Assembly: GCA_902772685.1 (NCBI GenBank)
Contig: CACYBO010000198.1
Coordinates: 1-7,458 of the forward strand
Length of the DNA: 7,458 nucleotides
Reading direction: 5' to 3'
DNA from: an uncultured Eubacteriales bacterium
Lineage (GTDB): Bacteria; Bacillota; Clostridia; Peptostreptococcales; Anaerovoracaceae
Of the stretch, positions 1 to 5,941 are shown piece by piece. The position numbers were made by a program, and so were the translations under genes. How positions within the stretch are numbered: position 1 is the first letter of the stretch; every line of letters begins with the position of its first letter. Under the pieces are notes generated by a model that did no database searches, was not told where the DNA came from, and worked only from the letters and a program-made list of their open reading frames with translations.

Positions 1-807
1 CGCCCGGGATGGCACATCGAGTGCTCGACCATGTCAAAGAAGTATCTGGGTGACACGCTGGATATCCATGCAGGCGGTGAAGACCTTCAGTTCCCGCACC
101 ACGAAAACGAGATTGCCCAGTCGGAGGCGCATAACGGGAAGCAGTTCGCCAACTACTGGATGCACAATGGATACATCAATATCGACGGCGTCAAGATGAG
201 CAAGTCCCTTGGCAACTTCAAGACCGTGCGCGATCTTCTCTCACAGTACGACGGCGAAGTGCTGCGCTTTCTCATTCTCAGCGGACACTACAGAGGACCG
301 ATTGACTTCAATCCTGAGATTCTGACCCAGTCACAGAACGGCCTCAAGAGAATGCGCAACGCCAAGTCCAACCTGAAGCACCTGATGGCAAACGGCGCAG
401 ACGGCGATATGACCGCTGCGGAAGCTGAGGCAGTTGCGGGCTACGACAAATACAGACAGAAGTTCATCGAAGCCATGGATGACGACCTCAACACAGCTGA
501 CGCTATCTCAGCCGTCTTCGAACTCGTCACCGCGATCAACACCGCAGCAGGTGCAGGCGCCACGAAGGCTTTTGCAAAGGCATCAATGGACGTTTTGATG
601 GAACTGGCGACCGTACTCGGTCTGCTTCAGCAGGACGTGGAAGAAAAGGTTGAAATCGAACCTGAAATCCAGGCTCTCATCGACGAGCGTCAGGCAGCGC
701 GCAAGGCCAAAGACTATGCCCGCGCTGATGAGATCAGAGACCAGCTGGCGGCTCAGGGTATCACGTTGAAGGATACGCCACAGGGCGTGCAGGTCATCAG
801 AAACTGA
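1..807 (+). CDS. cysS: Cysteinyl-tRNA synthetase, C-terminal part (5' end outside window)
   Basis: Class I aminoacyl-tRNA synthetase that charges tRNA-Cys with cysteine in the cytoplasm. The frame is open from base 1, so the ATG at 31 is internal and the gene is cut by the window edge. The 268 codons present are a bit over half of the usual ~465. Visible motifs are WHIECS at residues 4-9 of the visible part and FPHHENE at 31-37. By alignment with the E. coli enzyme, Cys8, His33 and Glu37 are three of the four ligands of the zinc that recognises cysteine. The KMSKS ATP-binding signature lies at 193-207. The C-terminal tRNA-binding region ends with the typical ARADEIRDQLAAQGI...DTPQG segment. 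The TGA stop shares its last base with the ATG of mrnC, which implies translational coupling. Nothing looks damaged. The identification is secure. Confidence 0.98.
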   Translation, partial: RPGWHIECSTMSKKYLGDTLDIHAGGEDLQFPHHENEIAQSEAHNGKQFANYWMHNGYINIDGVKMSKSLGNFKTVRDLLSQYDGEVLRFLILSGHYRGPIDFNPEILTQSQNGLKRMRNAKSNLKHLMANGADGDMTAAEAEAVAGYDKYRQKFIEAMDDDLNTADAISAVFELVTAINTAAGAGATKAFAKASMDVLMELATVLGLLQQDVEEKVEIEPEIQALIDERQAARKAKDYARADEIRDQLAAQGITLKDTPQGVQVIRN

Positions 808-1196
808 TGGACAAGGGTGAAGTCAGACAGCTGAATACGGACGTGCTCGCTTATCTGGGTGACGCGGCGTATGAGCTTTTCATCCGGGAGCTGATGCTCG
901 AGGAGGGCAGACTCCGTGCGAACAGCCTGCACCGTTCAGCAACTCACTACGTCAACGCCCATGCGCAGGCGGACGCGGTGCGCGGGATGATGGAAGAGCT
1001 GACAGAAGAAGAACAGCGGATCGTGAAACGGGCGCGCAACCACAAATTCCACTCAAAGGCGAAGAACGCTGATCCGCTGACGTATAAATGGGCAACGGGA
1101 TTTGAAGCATTGGTAGGATACCTGTATCTGAACGGGGATGAGCAGCGGCTCTCCCGGGTCATGCACAGGGCGGTGGAGATTATCGATGGCAAATAG
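807..1196 (+). CDS. mrnC: Mini-ribonuclease III
   Basis: Small RNase III-like dimeric endonuclease that lacks a double-stranded RNA-binding domain. In Bacillus subtilis it matures the ends of 23S rRNA. The 129-residue length fits the family. The RNase III catalytic signature is split as expected: LAYLGDAAYE at residues 14-23 holds the metal-binding Asp19, and TGFEALVGYLY at 97-107 holds Glu100. A basic patch (VKRARNHKFHSKAKN, about 73-87) is typical of the substrate-binding loop of Mini-III. The start ATG overlaps the cysS stop by one base, and the order cysS-mrnC is the conserved Bacillota arrangement. The end overlaps the next small gene by 11 bases. Function is inferred from family and context, and the identification is strong. 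Confidence 0.95.
   Translation: MDKGEVRQLNTDVLAYLGDAAYELFIRELMLEEGRLRANSLHRSATHYVNAHAQADAVRGMMEELTEEEQRIVKRARNHKFHSKAKNADPLTYKWATGFEALVGYLYLNGDEQRLSRVMHRAVEIIDGK
1172..1178 (+). promoter_or_regulatory. Ribosome binding site that decides the start of the small membrane gene
   Basis: GGTGGAG lies inside the end of mrnC, seven bases before the ATG at 1186. The frame is also open from an ATG at 1138, but that codon has only a poor GGGG-like sequence directly before it and would add 16 residues lying wholly within mrnC. The 1186 start is therefore preferred. Confidence 0.6.
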
Positions 1197-1443
1197 GTAT
1201 AAAAAAAGAAGAGAAACCACGAACAAGACAAAGGACTGGATCACAGATTACTACCAGACCGGGCGCGAATGGGATAAGGACAACCGCCGGCGCCGTGAAG
1301 AGGCAGGAGAGAAGGAAGAGAAGGGACTGAAGAACCTGAACGCCTTTGAGCTGACCTGCATCGTCATCATCGTTCTGGCTGTGCTTGGTATGATCATAAA
1401 GTATTTCATTCTCGGTCACGGATTCTGGGATTGGGGGATTTAA
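1186..1443 (+). CDS. Small single-pass membrane protein of unknown function
   Basis: I do not recognise this 85-residue protein. The N-terminal half (residues 1-50) is very hydrophilic and rich in Lys, Arg and Glu, with a run of four arginines at 34-37 and several aromatic residues (W18, Y22, Y23, W29). Residues 54-76 form one hydrophobic helix (ELTCIVIIVLAVLGMIIKYF), followed by a short GHGFWDWGI tail. The positive-inside rule predicts a cytoplasmic charged domain and a short outside tail. The ATG lies inside mrnC (11-base overlap, +1 frame shift), so translation is probably coupled. thyA starts 22 bases after the stop. Position in the operon and a good ribosome binding site argue for a real gene. 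A role near RNA or the ribosome would be only a guess from the basic domain and neighbours. Confidence 0.75.
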   Translation: MANRYKKRRETTNKTKDWITDYYQTGREWDKDNRRRREEAGEKEEKGLKNLNAFELTCIVIIVLAVLGMIIKYFILGHGFWDWGI

Positions 1444-1465
1444 TAAAGTCTTTTAGGAGAACAAT

Positions 1466-2338
1466 ATGAGCAAAGCAGATGTTTTATTTGTGAATATGTG
1501 CCGGGATATTCTGGACAACGGATTCTCGACGGAGGGGCAGACCGTCCGCGCCAGATGGGAAGACGGATCGCCGGCCCACACGATCAAACAGTTCGGCGTG
1601 GTCAACCGGTACGACCTCAGAGAAGAGTTTCCGGCGCTGACACTTCGTCCAACATATATTAAGAGCGCAGTTGATGAAATGCTCTGGATCTGGCAGAAGA
1701 AGTCCAACAGGACAGCAGATCTCGCGAGCGGCATCTGGGATGAATGGGCAGGAGCCGACGGAACCATCGGCAAAGCCTACGGATACCAGATGGGCGTGAA
1801 GTACCAGTTCGCACAGGGCGAAATGGATCAGGTCGACAACGTGCTCTGGCAACTGAAGAACACGCCGTATTCCAGGCGCATCATGACCAACCTCTACAAT
1901 TTCGCGGATCTGCGTGAGATGGGGCTGGAACCGTGCGCATACAGCATGACGTTTAACGTCACCCGGGAACAGGGCGGCGGCGCGGAAGGCAAAGGCGGCA
2001 GCGGCCGGTTCGTTCTGAACGGAATTCTGAACCAGCGGTCCCAGGACATTCTGGCGGCCAACAACTGGAATGTAGTGCAGTACGCAGTTCTGATCCACAT
2101 GCTGGCTCAGGTGTCGGACATGATTCCGGGTGAACTGATCCACGTGATCTCGGACGCACACATCTATGACAGACATGTGGACATCATCCGCGAGATGATC
2201 GAACGCCCGCAGTATCCTGCGCCGAAGTTCAGTCTGAATCCGGAAGTCAAGGATTTCTACGAATTCACATTGGATGACATCAAGATCACAGACTACAAGA
2301 AGAACCCACAGATCAAGAACATCCCGATCGCCGTCTGA
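1466..2338 (+). CDS. thyA: Thymidylate synthase (ThyA, folate-dependent)
   Basis: Converts dUMP to dTMP using methylenetetrahydrofolate and releases dihydrofolate, which the DHFR encoded next recycles. The start is supported by AGGAGA at 1455-1460. The 290-residue product carries the family landmarks in order: a dUMP-phosphate Arg loop (VRARWEDGSPAHT, 27-39), EMLWIWQ (71-77), IWDEWA (90-95), the SRR pair (136-138), nucleophile Cys157 in EPCAYSMTFNV, NQRSQD (189-194), Asn202, the HIY motif (232-234), and a C-terminal ...IAV that ends in the conserved Val. Two regions differ from the E. coli-like form. The His after the nucleophile is Ala, and LGxPFN is replaced by LAANNWN. Bacillus subtilis ThyA also lacks that His (Val there), so the protein fits a Bacillota subfamily. 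A Gly-rich stretch at 169-181 looks like a lengthened hairpin. It is intact and probably active. Confidence 0.96.
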   Translation: MSKADVLFVNMCRDILDNGFSTEGQTVRARWEDGSPAHTIKQFGVVNRYDLREEFPALTLRPTYIKSAVDEMLWIWQKKSNRTADLASGIWDEWAGADGTIGKAYGYQMGVKYQFAQGEMDQVDNVLWQLKNTPYSRRIMTNLYNFADLREMGLEPCAYSMTFNVTREQGGGAEGKGGSGRFVLNGILNQRSQDILAANNWNVVQYAVLIHMLAQVSDMIPGELIHVISDAHIYDRHVDIIREMIERPQYPAPKFSLNPEVKDFYEFTLDDIKITDYKKNPQIKNIPIAV

Positions 2339-2375
2339 TGCGGCGCGGAGCATGACATCATATAGGAGATAAATA

Positions 2376-2918
2376 ATGAACGCAATCGTTGCAACAGACA
2401 GAAACTGGGGCATCGGCAAGAACAATGACCTTCTGGTCCACTTGCCGGGCGACCTGAAATATTATAAGAAGAAGACTCTCGGCAAGTGCGTGATCTTCGG
2501 ACAGCGGACGCTGGAATCCCTGCCCGGATCAAAACCGCTGCCAAAGAGAAACCATATCGTTCTCAGTGACGATCCGACTTATACTGTAGAACCGCGTGAA
2601 GGTTTCGCGTGCGACGTTGTTCACTCGAAGGAAGAGGTGCTGGAACTTGCCGCCCGGTATGAAGCGGCGGCAGAAGCAGCAGGAGAGGACCCGTCTGAAG
2701 CGGTCTTCATCTGCGGCGGCGCATCCATCTATGAACTCTTCTTTGATGACTGCGATGCGTTTTATGTGACCCGTATCGATGAAGTGTTCGACGCGGACCG
2801 GTTCTTCCCGAATCTGGAGGAGAAGGGATTCATCGTCACCTGGGAATCAGACGAGCAGACAGATGAAGCGACCGGCATCCGGTACACCTTCCGCAAATAT
2901 GAACGCGCAGGTGTTTAA
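2376..2918 (+). CDS. folA: Dihydrofolate reductase
   Basis: NADPH-dependent reduction of dihydrofolate to tetrahydrofolate, the partner reaction to ThyA. AGGAGA at 2364-2369 supports the ATG. The 180 residues are slightly more than the usual ~160. Motifs in order: an N-terminal strand with NWGIGKNNDLL (10-20); HLPGDLKYYK (22-31), whose Asp26 matches the catalytic acid; the cofactor segment FGQRTLESLPG (41-51); IVLS; FICGGASIYELF (111-122) with the Gly114-Gly115 pair; and DADRFFP near the C-terminal third. In the cofactor loop the usual GRxT reads GQRT, so the first Arg has become Gln while the next residue is Arg. The extra length is mostly an Ala/Glu-rich helix before the GG motif (about 90-107). 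The 37-base gap from thyA contains no terminator, consistent with co-transcription. Confidence 0.95.
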   Translation: MNAIVATDRNWGIGKNNDLLVHLPGDLKYYKKKTLGKCVIFGQRTLESLPGSKPLPKRNHIVLSDDPTYTVEPREGFACDVVHSKEEVLELAARYEAAAEAAGEDPSEAVFICGGASIYELFFDDCDAFYVTRIDEVFDADRFFPNLEEKGFIVTWESDEQTDEATGIRYTFRKYERAGV

Positions 2919-2945
2919 GAATCAGAATTTGAGCGGAGACAGACA

Positions 2946-3698
2946 ATGTCCGAAATCATAGCAGGAAGAAATGCGGTGCTGGAAGCTTTGAAGTCCGGCC
3001 GCGAAATCGAAAAGATCAACATCCAAAAACCGGAGGGCGGCGCCCATCACAGCGGCTCTGTCAAACAGATTATCGCAAAGGCAAAAGAGGCGAAGATACC
3101 CGTCTACCACAGCGATAAAGCGTTCATGGACAAATTGCTGGACGGAGCGAAGGTGAACTGCCAGGGAGTCATCGCAACGGCTTCGGATTTCTCATACTGC
3201 AGCGTGGATGACATCCTCGCACTTGCGGAATCCCGCGGCGAGAAACCGTTTATCATCATTCTCGACGGTCTGGAGGATCCTCACAATCTGGGTGCTGTTA
3301 TGAGAACAGCCGAGTGCGCAGGAGCGCATGGAATCATCATTCCGAAACGCCGCAGTGTCTCGGTCAATGAGACCGTTCTCAAAACGAGCGCGGGAGCTGC
3401 GGAGCACATGCTTTGCGCGAGAGTGACGAACATAGGCAGGGCGATCGATGAACTTAAGAACCAGGGCGTTTGGATCTACGCTTGCGATATGGGAGATACG
3501 TTCATGTACGATCAGGATATGACAGGTTCGTGCGCCATAGTAATCGGAAGCGAAGGATTCGGCATCAGCCGTCTCGTTCGGGAGAAGTGCGATTTCGTGG
3601 TGAGCATTCCAATGAAGGGAAAAGTCAATTCGCTCAACGCTTCAAACGCGGCGGCAATTGTGATGTACGAAGTCGTCAAACAAAGACTGCAGGCATAG
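2946..3698 (+). CDS. rlmB: TrmH/SpoU-family 23S rRNA (guanosine 2'-O) methyltransferase, RlmB type
   Basis: SAM-dependent ribose 2'-O-methyltransferase with the SPOUT knot fold. By family and position it is the RlmB/TrmH-like enzyme that methylates 23S rRNA. The 250-residue product has an N-terminal SpoU substrate-binding domain (about 3-78, beginning IIAGRNAVLEAL) and a C-terminal catalytic domain. All three SPOUT motifs are visible: DPHNLGAVMRTAECAG (111-126) with Asn114 and Arg120, IVIGSEGFGISR (198-209) with Glu203, and IPMKGKVNSLNASNAA (221-236) with Asn228, Ser229 and Asn231. The start follows a GGAG-type site 27 bases after folA. In B. subtilis the orthologue lies directly after mrnC; here four reading frames' worth of neighbours has changed, with three genes inserted between. 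The exact modified nucleotide cannot be read from sequence. Confidence 0.92.
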   Translation: MSEIIAGRNAVLEALKSGREIEKINIQKPEGGAHHSGSVKQIIAKAKEAKIPVYHSDKAFMDKLLDGAKVNCQGVIATASDFSYCSVDDILALAESRGEKPFIIILDGLEDPHNLGAVMRTAECAGAHGIIIPKRRSVSVNETVLKTSAGAAEHMLCARVTNIGRAIDELKNQGVWIYACDMGDTFMYDQDMTGSCAIVIGSEGFGISRLVREKCDFVVSIPMKGKVNSLNASNAAAIVMYEVVKQRLQA

Positions 3699-3702
3699 AA
3701 AC

Positions 3703-3707
3703 AGAGG
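3703..3707 (+). promoter_or_regulatory. Ribosome binding site deciding the sigH start
   Basis: AGAGG in the 14-base gap between rlmB and sigH, five bases before the ATG at 3713. The sigH frame stays open for 81 codons upstream inside rlmB (from an ATG at 3470), but that part has no sigma-factor similarity. The 3713 start gives a protein of normal SigH length. Confidence 0.6.
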
Positions 3708-3712
3708 TTGAA

Positions 3713-4357
3713 ATGCTAAAGAAAGAACTCATCAGTTCCATAGAAAACCCCGAAATCCAGTTGGCGGCTGAAGCACAGGCGGGCAACCACCTTGCCGAAG
3801 AGACGCTCATCAGGAATTATTCCGGGATCGTCTACAAAAAGGCCAGAGCGTACTTCATGGCAGGCGCGGACGCAGAAGACGTGGTGCAGGAAGGTATGAT
3901 CGGTCTGCTGAAAGCCGTGCGCAATTACAATGCTGACAAGAAAGCTTCCTTCGGGACTTTTGCGGAACGCTGCGTAACGAATCAGATCATCAGCGCGATA
4001 CGTTCCGCGGACCGCATCAAGCACAAGCCGCTCAACACATCTGTTTCTCTGAACAAGCCAGTCGCAGGAGATACCTCATCAGGCGCTGCTGAGATGGCGG
4101 AGATTACGCTGGGAGACACATTGAGCACCAATCCGGCCGACAGCCCGGATGAGATGCTCATCATTAAAGACGTCGCCTACTACATTCTGAACAACGGCGA
4201 CAACATCTTCAGCGATCTTGAGATGCAGGTTCTGAGTGAGTACATCAAGGGATTTACGTCAGGGCAGATTGCCGAACGATTGGGCAAAAGCCCTAAATCC
4301 GTGGATAACGCCCTGCAGCGAACCAGAAAAAAAGTGAATCAGTATTTGTGGGAATAA
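3713..4357 (+). CDS. sigH: RNA polymerase sigma-H factor (sigma-70 family, SigH/Spo0H)
   Basis: Alternative sigma factor that in Bacillota directs transition-state, early sporulation and competence transcription. The 214 residues match the ~218 of the B. subtilis protein. Region 2 covers about 29-103: NYSGIVYKKARAYFMAGADAEDVVQEGMIGLLKAVRNY, then SFGTFAERCVTNQIISAIR, holding the core-binding DVVQEG and the -10 recognition helix. The SigH-specific link HKPLNTSVSLNKP follows at about 104-116. A variable Ala/Ser/acidic linker leads to region 4 (about 167-212), with helix-turn-helix TSGQIAERLGKSPKSVDNALQRTRKK. Resemblance to B. subtilis SigH is close in all conserved blocks. It is the last gene of the operon and is followed by a strong terminator. 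The usual Bacillota neighbour rae1 (yacP) is absent, as are the rpmG-secE-nusG genes that often follow. Whether the host sporulates cannot be judged here. Confidence 0.95.
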   Translation: MLKKELISSIENPEIQLAAEAQAGNHLAEETLIRNYSGIVYKKARAYFMAGADAEDVVQEGMIGLLKAVRNYNADKKASFGTFAERCVTNQIISAIRSADRIKHKPLNTSVSLNKPVAGDTSSGAAEMAEITLGDTLSTNPADSPDEMLIIKDVAYYILNNGDNIFSDLEMQVLSEYIKGFTSGQIAERLGKSPKSVDNALQRTRKKVNQYLWE

Positions 4358-4373
4358 CATACTGTATGTTTCG

Positions 4374-4396
4374 ACCGGCCGGAAGGCCGGTTTTTT
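4374..4396 (+). terminator. Intrinsic terminator after sigH
   Basis: Perfect seven-base stem ACCGGCC/GGCCGGT with a GGAA tetraloop (4381-4384), directly followed by a run of Ts that includes the last stem base. It lies 17 bases after the sigH stop and closes the cysS-to-sigH unit. No T-run follows on the opposite strand, so it acts in one direction. Confidence 0.93.
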
Positions 4397-4441
4397 CAAT
4401 CATTAAAATTCCTTAAGCATTCCATAATTGACGTTTGAGAG

Positions 4442-4450
4442 TGATACAAT
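4442..4450 (+). promoter_or_regulatory. Probable extended -10 promoter of the zinc-ribbon/YARHG gene
   Basis: TGATACAAT is an extended -10 element (TG, one base, then TACAAT, five of six to consensus). No good -35 lies 16-18 bases upstream. A TTGACG at 4428-4433 is only 11 bases away, too close to pair with it. Transcription would begin near 4457 and leave a leader of about 37 bases. Its place just after the sigH terminator supports the call. Confidence 0.5.
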
Positions 4451-4493
4451 CATATGTGGAATAAAAGCCGAAGAATATGGGGACCGGATTGAA

Positions 4494-5726
4494 ATGATCT
4501 GTAAATACTGCGGAGAACAACTGGATAATAACGCAGAGTACTGCAGCTTTTGCGGTAAGAAGGTGATACATGTACCACCTGTTTTTACCATGACGAATAT
4601 CGGGACCGATATCGCTACAGAGGCTATCCGGGATTATTCCGAGTGGGGATTCTACAACAATCCTGACGCCGAGTTGGACCCGGAGACGGGTAAGAAGCCT
4701 GATTATGGGTATGACGCCCTTGATGCGCTGCCGGATGAGAACCCTCTGAAGTGGGCCCGTGACTTCCTGGAAGCTGAAGCGCGGGAAGAAATGGGAGCAG
4801 ACTCCCCGGAGCCGGCTCCTCAGGAAGCAGAAAACTCCGAAAGCGAGTATCCGGAAGAGGAACCCGATGAGGAAATGCCGGCAAAAGAGAGGAAAAAAGT
4901 TCCCGCAGCTGTTATTGTAATTGCTCTGGTAATCGTGGCTGTTGCAATTGCGGCAGGAGCGTATCTGCTCTTTGGCGGCGATAAAACCTATGAGGTGGAT
5001 CTGAATTCCATCATGAACGAACCAAAAGTTATCGGCTACGATGGGTTCGGTGAGATGGCGCTGATGCCGCAGATAGATGATGCGAAAGCAGACAAGTGGC
5101 TCAATACCGTGGAATTCGATAATGATAAGGAAGCGTTCACGGAAGTTCTGGAGACCGTTACGTACACGCCGGACAAGACAAAAGACTTGTCTAATGGAGA
5201 TGTTGTCAATATCACAATAGATTACGATAAGAATCTGGCCGCGGAAAAAGAACTGAAAGTCAAGGCGCAGCCAACAACCTTTGAAGTGAGCGGCCTGGAA
5301 ATCGGTAAGGATCTTGCGTACGATCCGAACGCTTACCACGCCTATTACGATGATTTCATCCTTCCGCAGAGCGACACGGAAGAATTGAGCAGAGCGGACG
5401 TAGTCTACAGCACGAATGGGGATGCAGACGTGGTCCAACAGGCGATCAATGAAATCTACGCGCGCCATGGCTGGATCTTTGCCAACGAACACTACAACAA
5501 GCTTTTCCGGGGATTCGAATGGTATACCCCTATGTATACGCCGGAACAGTTTGATGACTCCTGGCTCAACAATTATGAGAAGGCCAATCTGAGTCTGCTG
5601 ATCGGCTACCGGGATGAACTCAAGGCAGCCGCCGCAAAGGCAGCAGAGGAGAAAGCGGCGAAGGAAGAAGCTGAGAAAGCGGCGAAGGAAGAGGAAGAAA
5701 AAGATACCGGAGACGAAACAGATTAA
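4494..5726 (+). CDS. Membrane-anchored zinc-ribbon protein with extracellular YARHG domain
   Basis: The 410-residue protein has a clear layout. Residues 1-23 form a zinc ribbon with CxxC pairs at Cys3/Cys6 and Cys17/Cys20. An acidic, Pro/Glu-rich linker (about 55-130) follows, then KERKK and one membrane helix (137-160). The topology is therefore probably zinc ribbon inside and C-terminus outside. Residues 165-280 look beta-rich, with GYDGFGEM (181-188), LSNGDVV (232-238) and FEVSGL (263-268), a pattern I recall from other clostridial zinc-ribbon membrane proteins. The YARHG motif is at 322-326, within a domain of about 310-378 that continues with a W-Y-TP-MYTPEQF segment. The tail (379-410) is Ala/Lys/Glu-rich and repetitive. 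The frame opens at a TTG (4428) that overlaps the promoter; the ATG at 4494 is preferred because the zinc ribbon starts there, although its GGGGA site (4479-4483) is weak. The molecular function is unknown; an envelope-sensing role is only inference. Confidence 0.85.
   Translation: MICKYCGEQLDNNAEYCSFCGKKVIHVPPVFTMTNIGTDIATEAIRDYSEWGFYNNPDAELDPETGKKPDYGYDALDALPDENPLKWARDFLEAEAREEMGADSPEPAPQEAENSESEYPEEEPDEEMPAKERKKVPAAVIVIALVIVAVAIAAGAYLLFGGDKTYEVDLNSIMNEPKVIGYDGFGEMALMPQIDDAKADKWLNTVEFDNDKEAFTEVLETVTYTPDKTKDLSNGDVVNITIDYDKNLAAEKELKVKAQPTTFEVSGLEIGKDLAYDPNAYHAYYDDFILPQSDTEELSRADVVYSTNGDADVVQQAINEIYARHGWIFANEHYNKLFRGFEWYTPMYTPEQFDDSWLNNYEKANLSLLIGYRDELKAAAAKAAEEKAAKEEAEKAAKEEEEKDTGDETD
5649..5692 (+). 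repeat. Tandem 24-base repeat in the tail of the YARHG gene
   Basis: A 20-base unit, GAGAAAGCGGCGAAGGAAGA, occurs at 5649-5668 and identically at 5673-5692, a 24-base period. It encodes two octapeptides of the type EKAAKEEx. The unit is in frame, so gain or loss of a copy would change tail length by eight residues without breaking the frame. Confidence 0.85.
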
Positions 5727-5755
5727 GAAGTCAAAGCAATAACAATGAGCATCGG

Positions 5756-5784
5756 GCACCTCGCATATATGAGGTGCTTTTTTT
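5756..5784 (+). terminator. Intrinsic terminator after the zinc-ribbon/YARHG gene
   Basis: Seven-base perfect stem GCACCTC (5756-5762) / GAGGTGC (5771-5777) around an eight-base A/T-rich loop, followed by seven Ts. It lies 29 bases after the stop codon and separates this gene from the surface-protein gene. Confidence 0.9.
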
Positions 5785-5794
5785 ATGCAATTTA

Positions 5795-5823
5795 TGGACA
5801 ATTGCAGGTTTTTTCCGTATATG
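5795..5823 (+). promoter_or_regulatory. Candidate promoter 1 in the leader of the surface-protein gene
   Basis: TGGACA (5795-5800, five of six to the -35 consensus), a 17-base gap and TATATG (5818-5823, four of six). Spacing is ideal, but the -10 is weak and the site follows the upstream terminator directly. It would give a leader of about 170 bases. Confidence 0.25.
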
Positions 5824-5858
5824 GCGCAATCAGTCCAAATTAAGACAAAAAGACGCTA

Positions 5859-5864
5859 TATAAT
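5859..5864 (+). promoter_or_regulatory. Candidate promoter 2: perfect -10 hexamer
   Basis: TATAAT is a perfect -10 match in an A/T-rich stretch, but no recognisable -35 lies 16-18 bases upstream and there is no TGn extension. If used, transcription would start near 5871 and the leader would carry the CCTTAAT palindrome as a hairpin. Confidence 0.35.
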
Positions 5865-5908
5865 GTAGCTTAAATTGTCAGAATAGCGCATATTAAATTC
5901 CGCCATAC

Positions 5909-5937
5909 TTGCCTGTTTTGCTTCCTTAATGTATATT
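5909..5937 (+). promoter_or_regulatory. Candidate promoter 3 overlapping the palindrome
   Basis: TTGCCT (5909-5914, four of six), a 17-base gap and TATATT (5932-5937, five of six). The -10 lies within the palindrome at 5924-5941. Transcription would begin near 5944, about 54 bases before the ATG. Overlap of the -10 with a symmetric site is a classical repressor arrangement, but that reading is inference. Confidence 0.35.
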
Positions 5938-5941
5938 AAGG
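5924..5941 (+). repeat. Perfect hyphenated palindrome CCTTAAT-GTAT-ATTAAGG
   Basis: Two seven-base arms are exact reverse complements around a four-base centre. As DNA it has the size and symmetry of an operator for a dimeric regulator. As RNA it would form a short, A/U-rich hairpin in the leader. It lacks a following T-run, so it is not a terminator. The binding factor, if any, is unknown. Confidence 0.7.

Noticed and set aside
1138..1185. Upstream start for the small membrane protein
   Set aside because: It would add 16 residues entirely within mrnC and has a poorer ribosome binding site than the ATG at 1186.
1484..2425. Antisense open frame of 313 codons opposite thyA
   Set aside because: The sense strand encodes an intact ThyA with all family motifs. 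The antisense product shows no domain and no clear ribosome binding site.
3470..3712. 81-codon upstream extension of sigH inside rlmB
   Set aside because: It has no sigma-factor similarity, overlaps a conserved part of rlmB in another frame, and a proper ribosome binding site lies before the ATG at 3713.
4428..4493. TTG start for the zinc-ribbon/YARHG protein
   Set aside because: The region overlaps the probable extended -10 promoter, and the zinc ribbon begins directly after the later ATG at 4494.
4397..4493. SigH-type promoter upstream of the zinc-ribbon/YARHG gene
   Set aside because: I looked for AGGA-like and GAAT-like elements at the usual spacing on the + strand and found none. The extended -10 of the housekeeping type fits better.
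4413..5801. Antisense open frame of 462 codons opposite the zinc-ribbon/YARHG gene
   Set aside because: It is longer than the sense frame, but the sense strand has a zinc ribbon, membrane helix, YARHG motif, promoter and terminator. The antisense product is Phe/Arg/Ile-rich without a recognisable domain and runs through the terminator hairpin.
5797..5879. Inverted pair GACAATT (5797-5803) and AATTGTC (5873-5879)
   Set aside because: Seven-base arms 69 bases apart are easily expected by chance in an A/T-rich intergenic region, and no second feature supports a site.
5854..5888. Possible hairpin CGCTAT (5854-5859) / ATAGCG (5883-5888)
   Set aside because: Only six base pairs with a 23-base loop; too weak to report as a structure or riboswitch.
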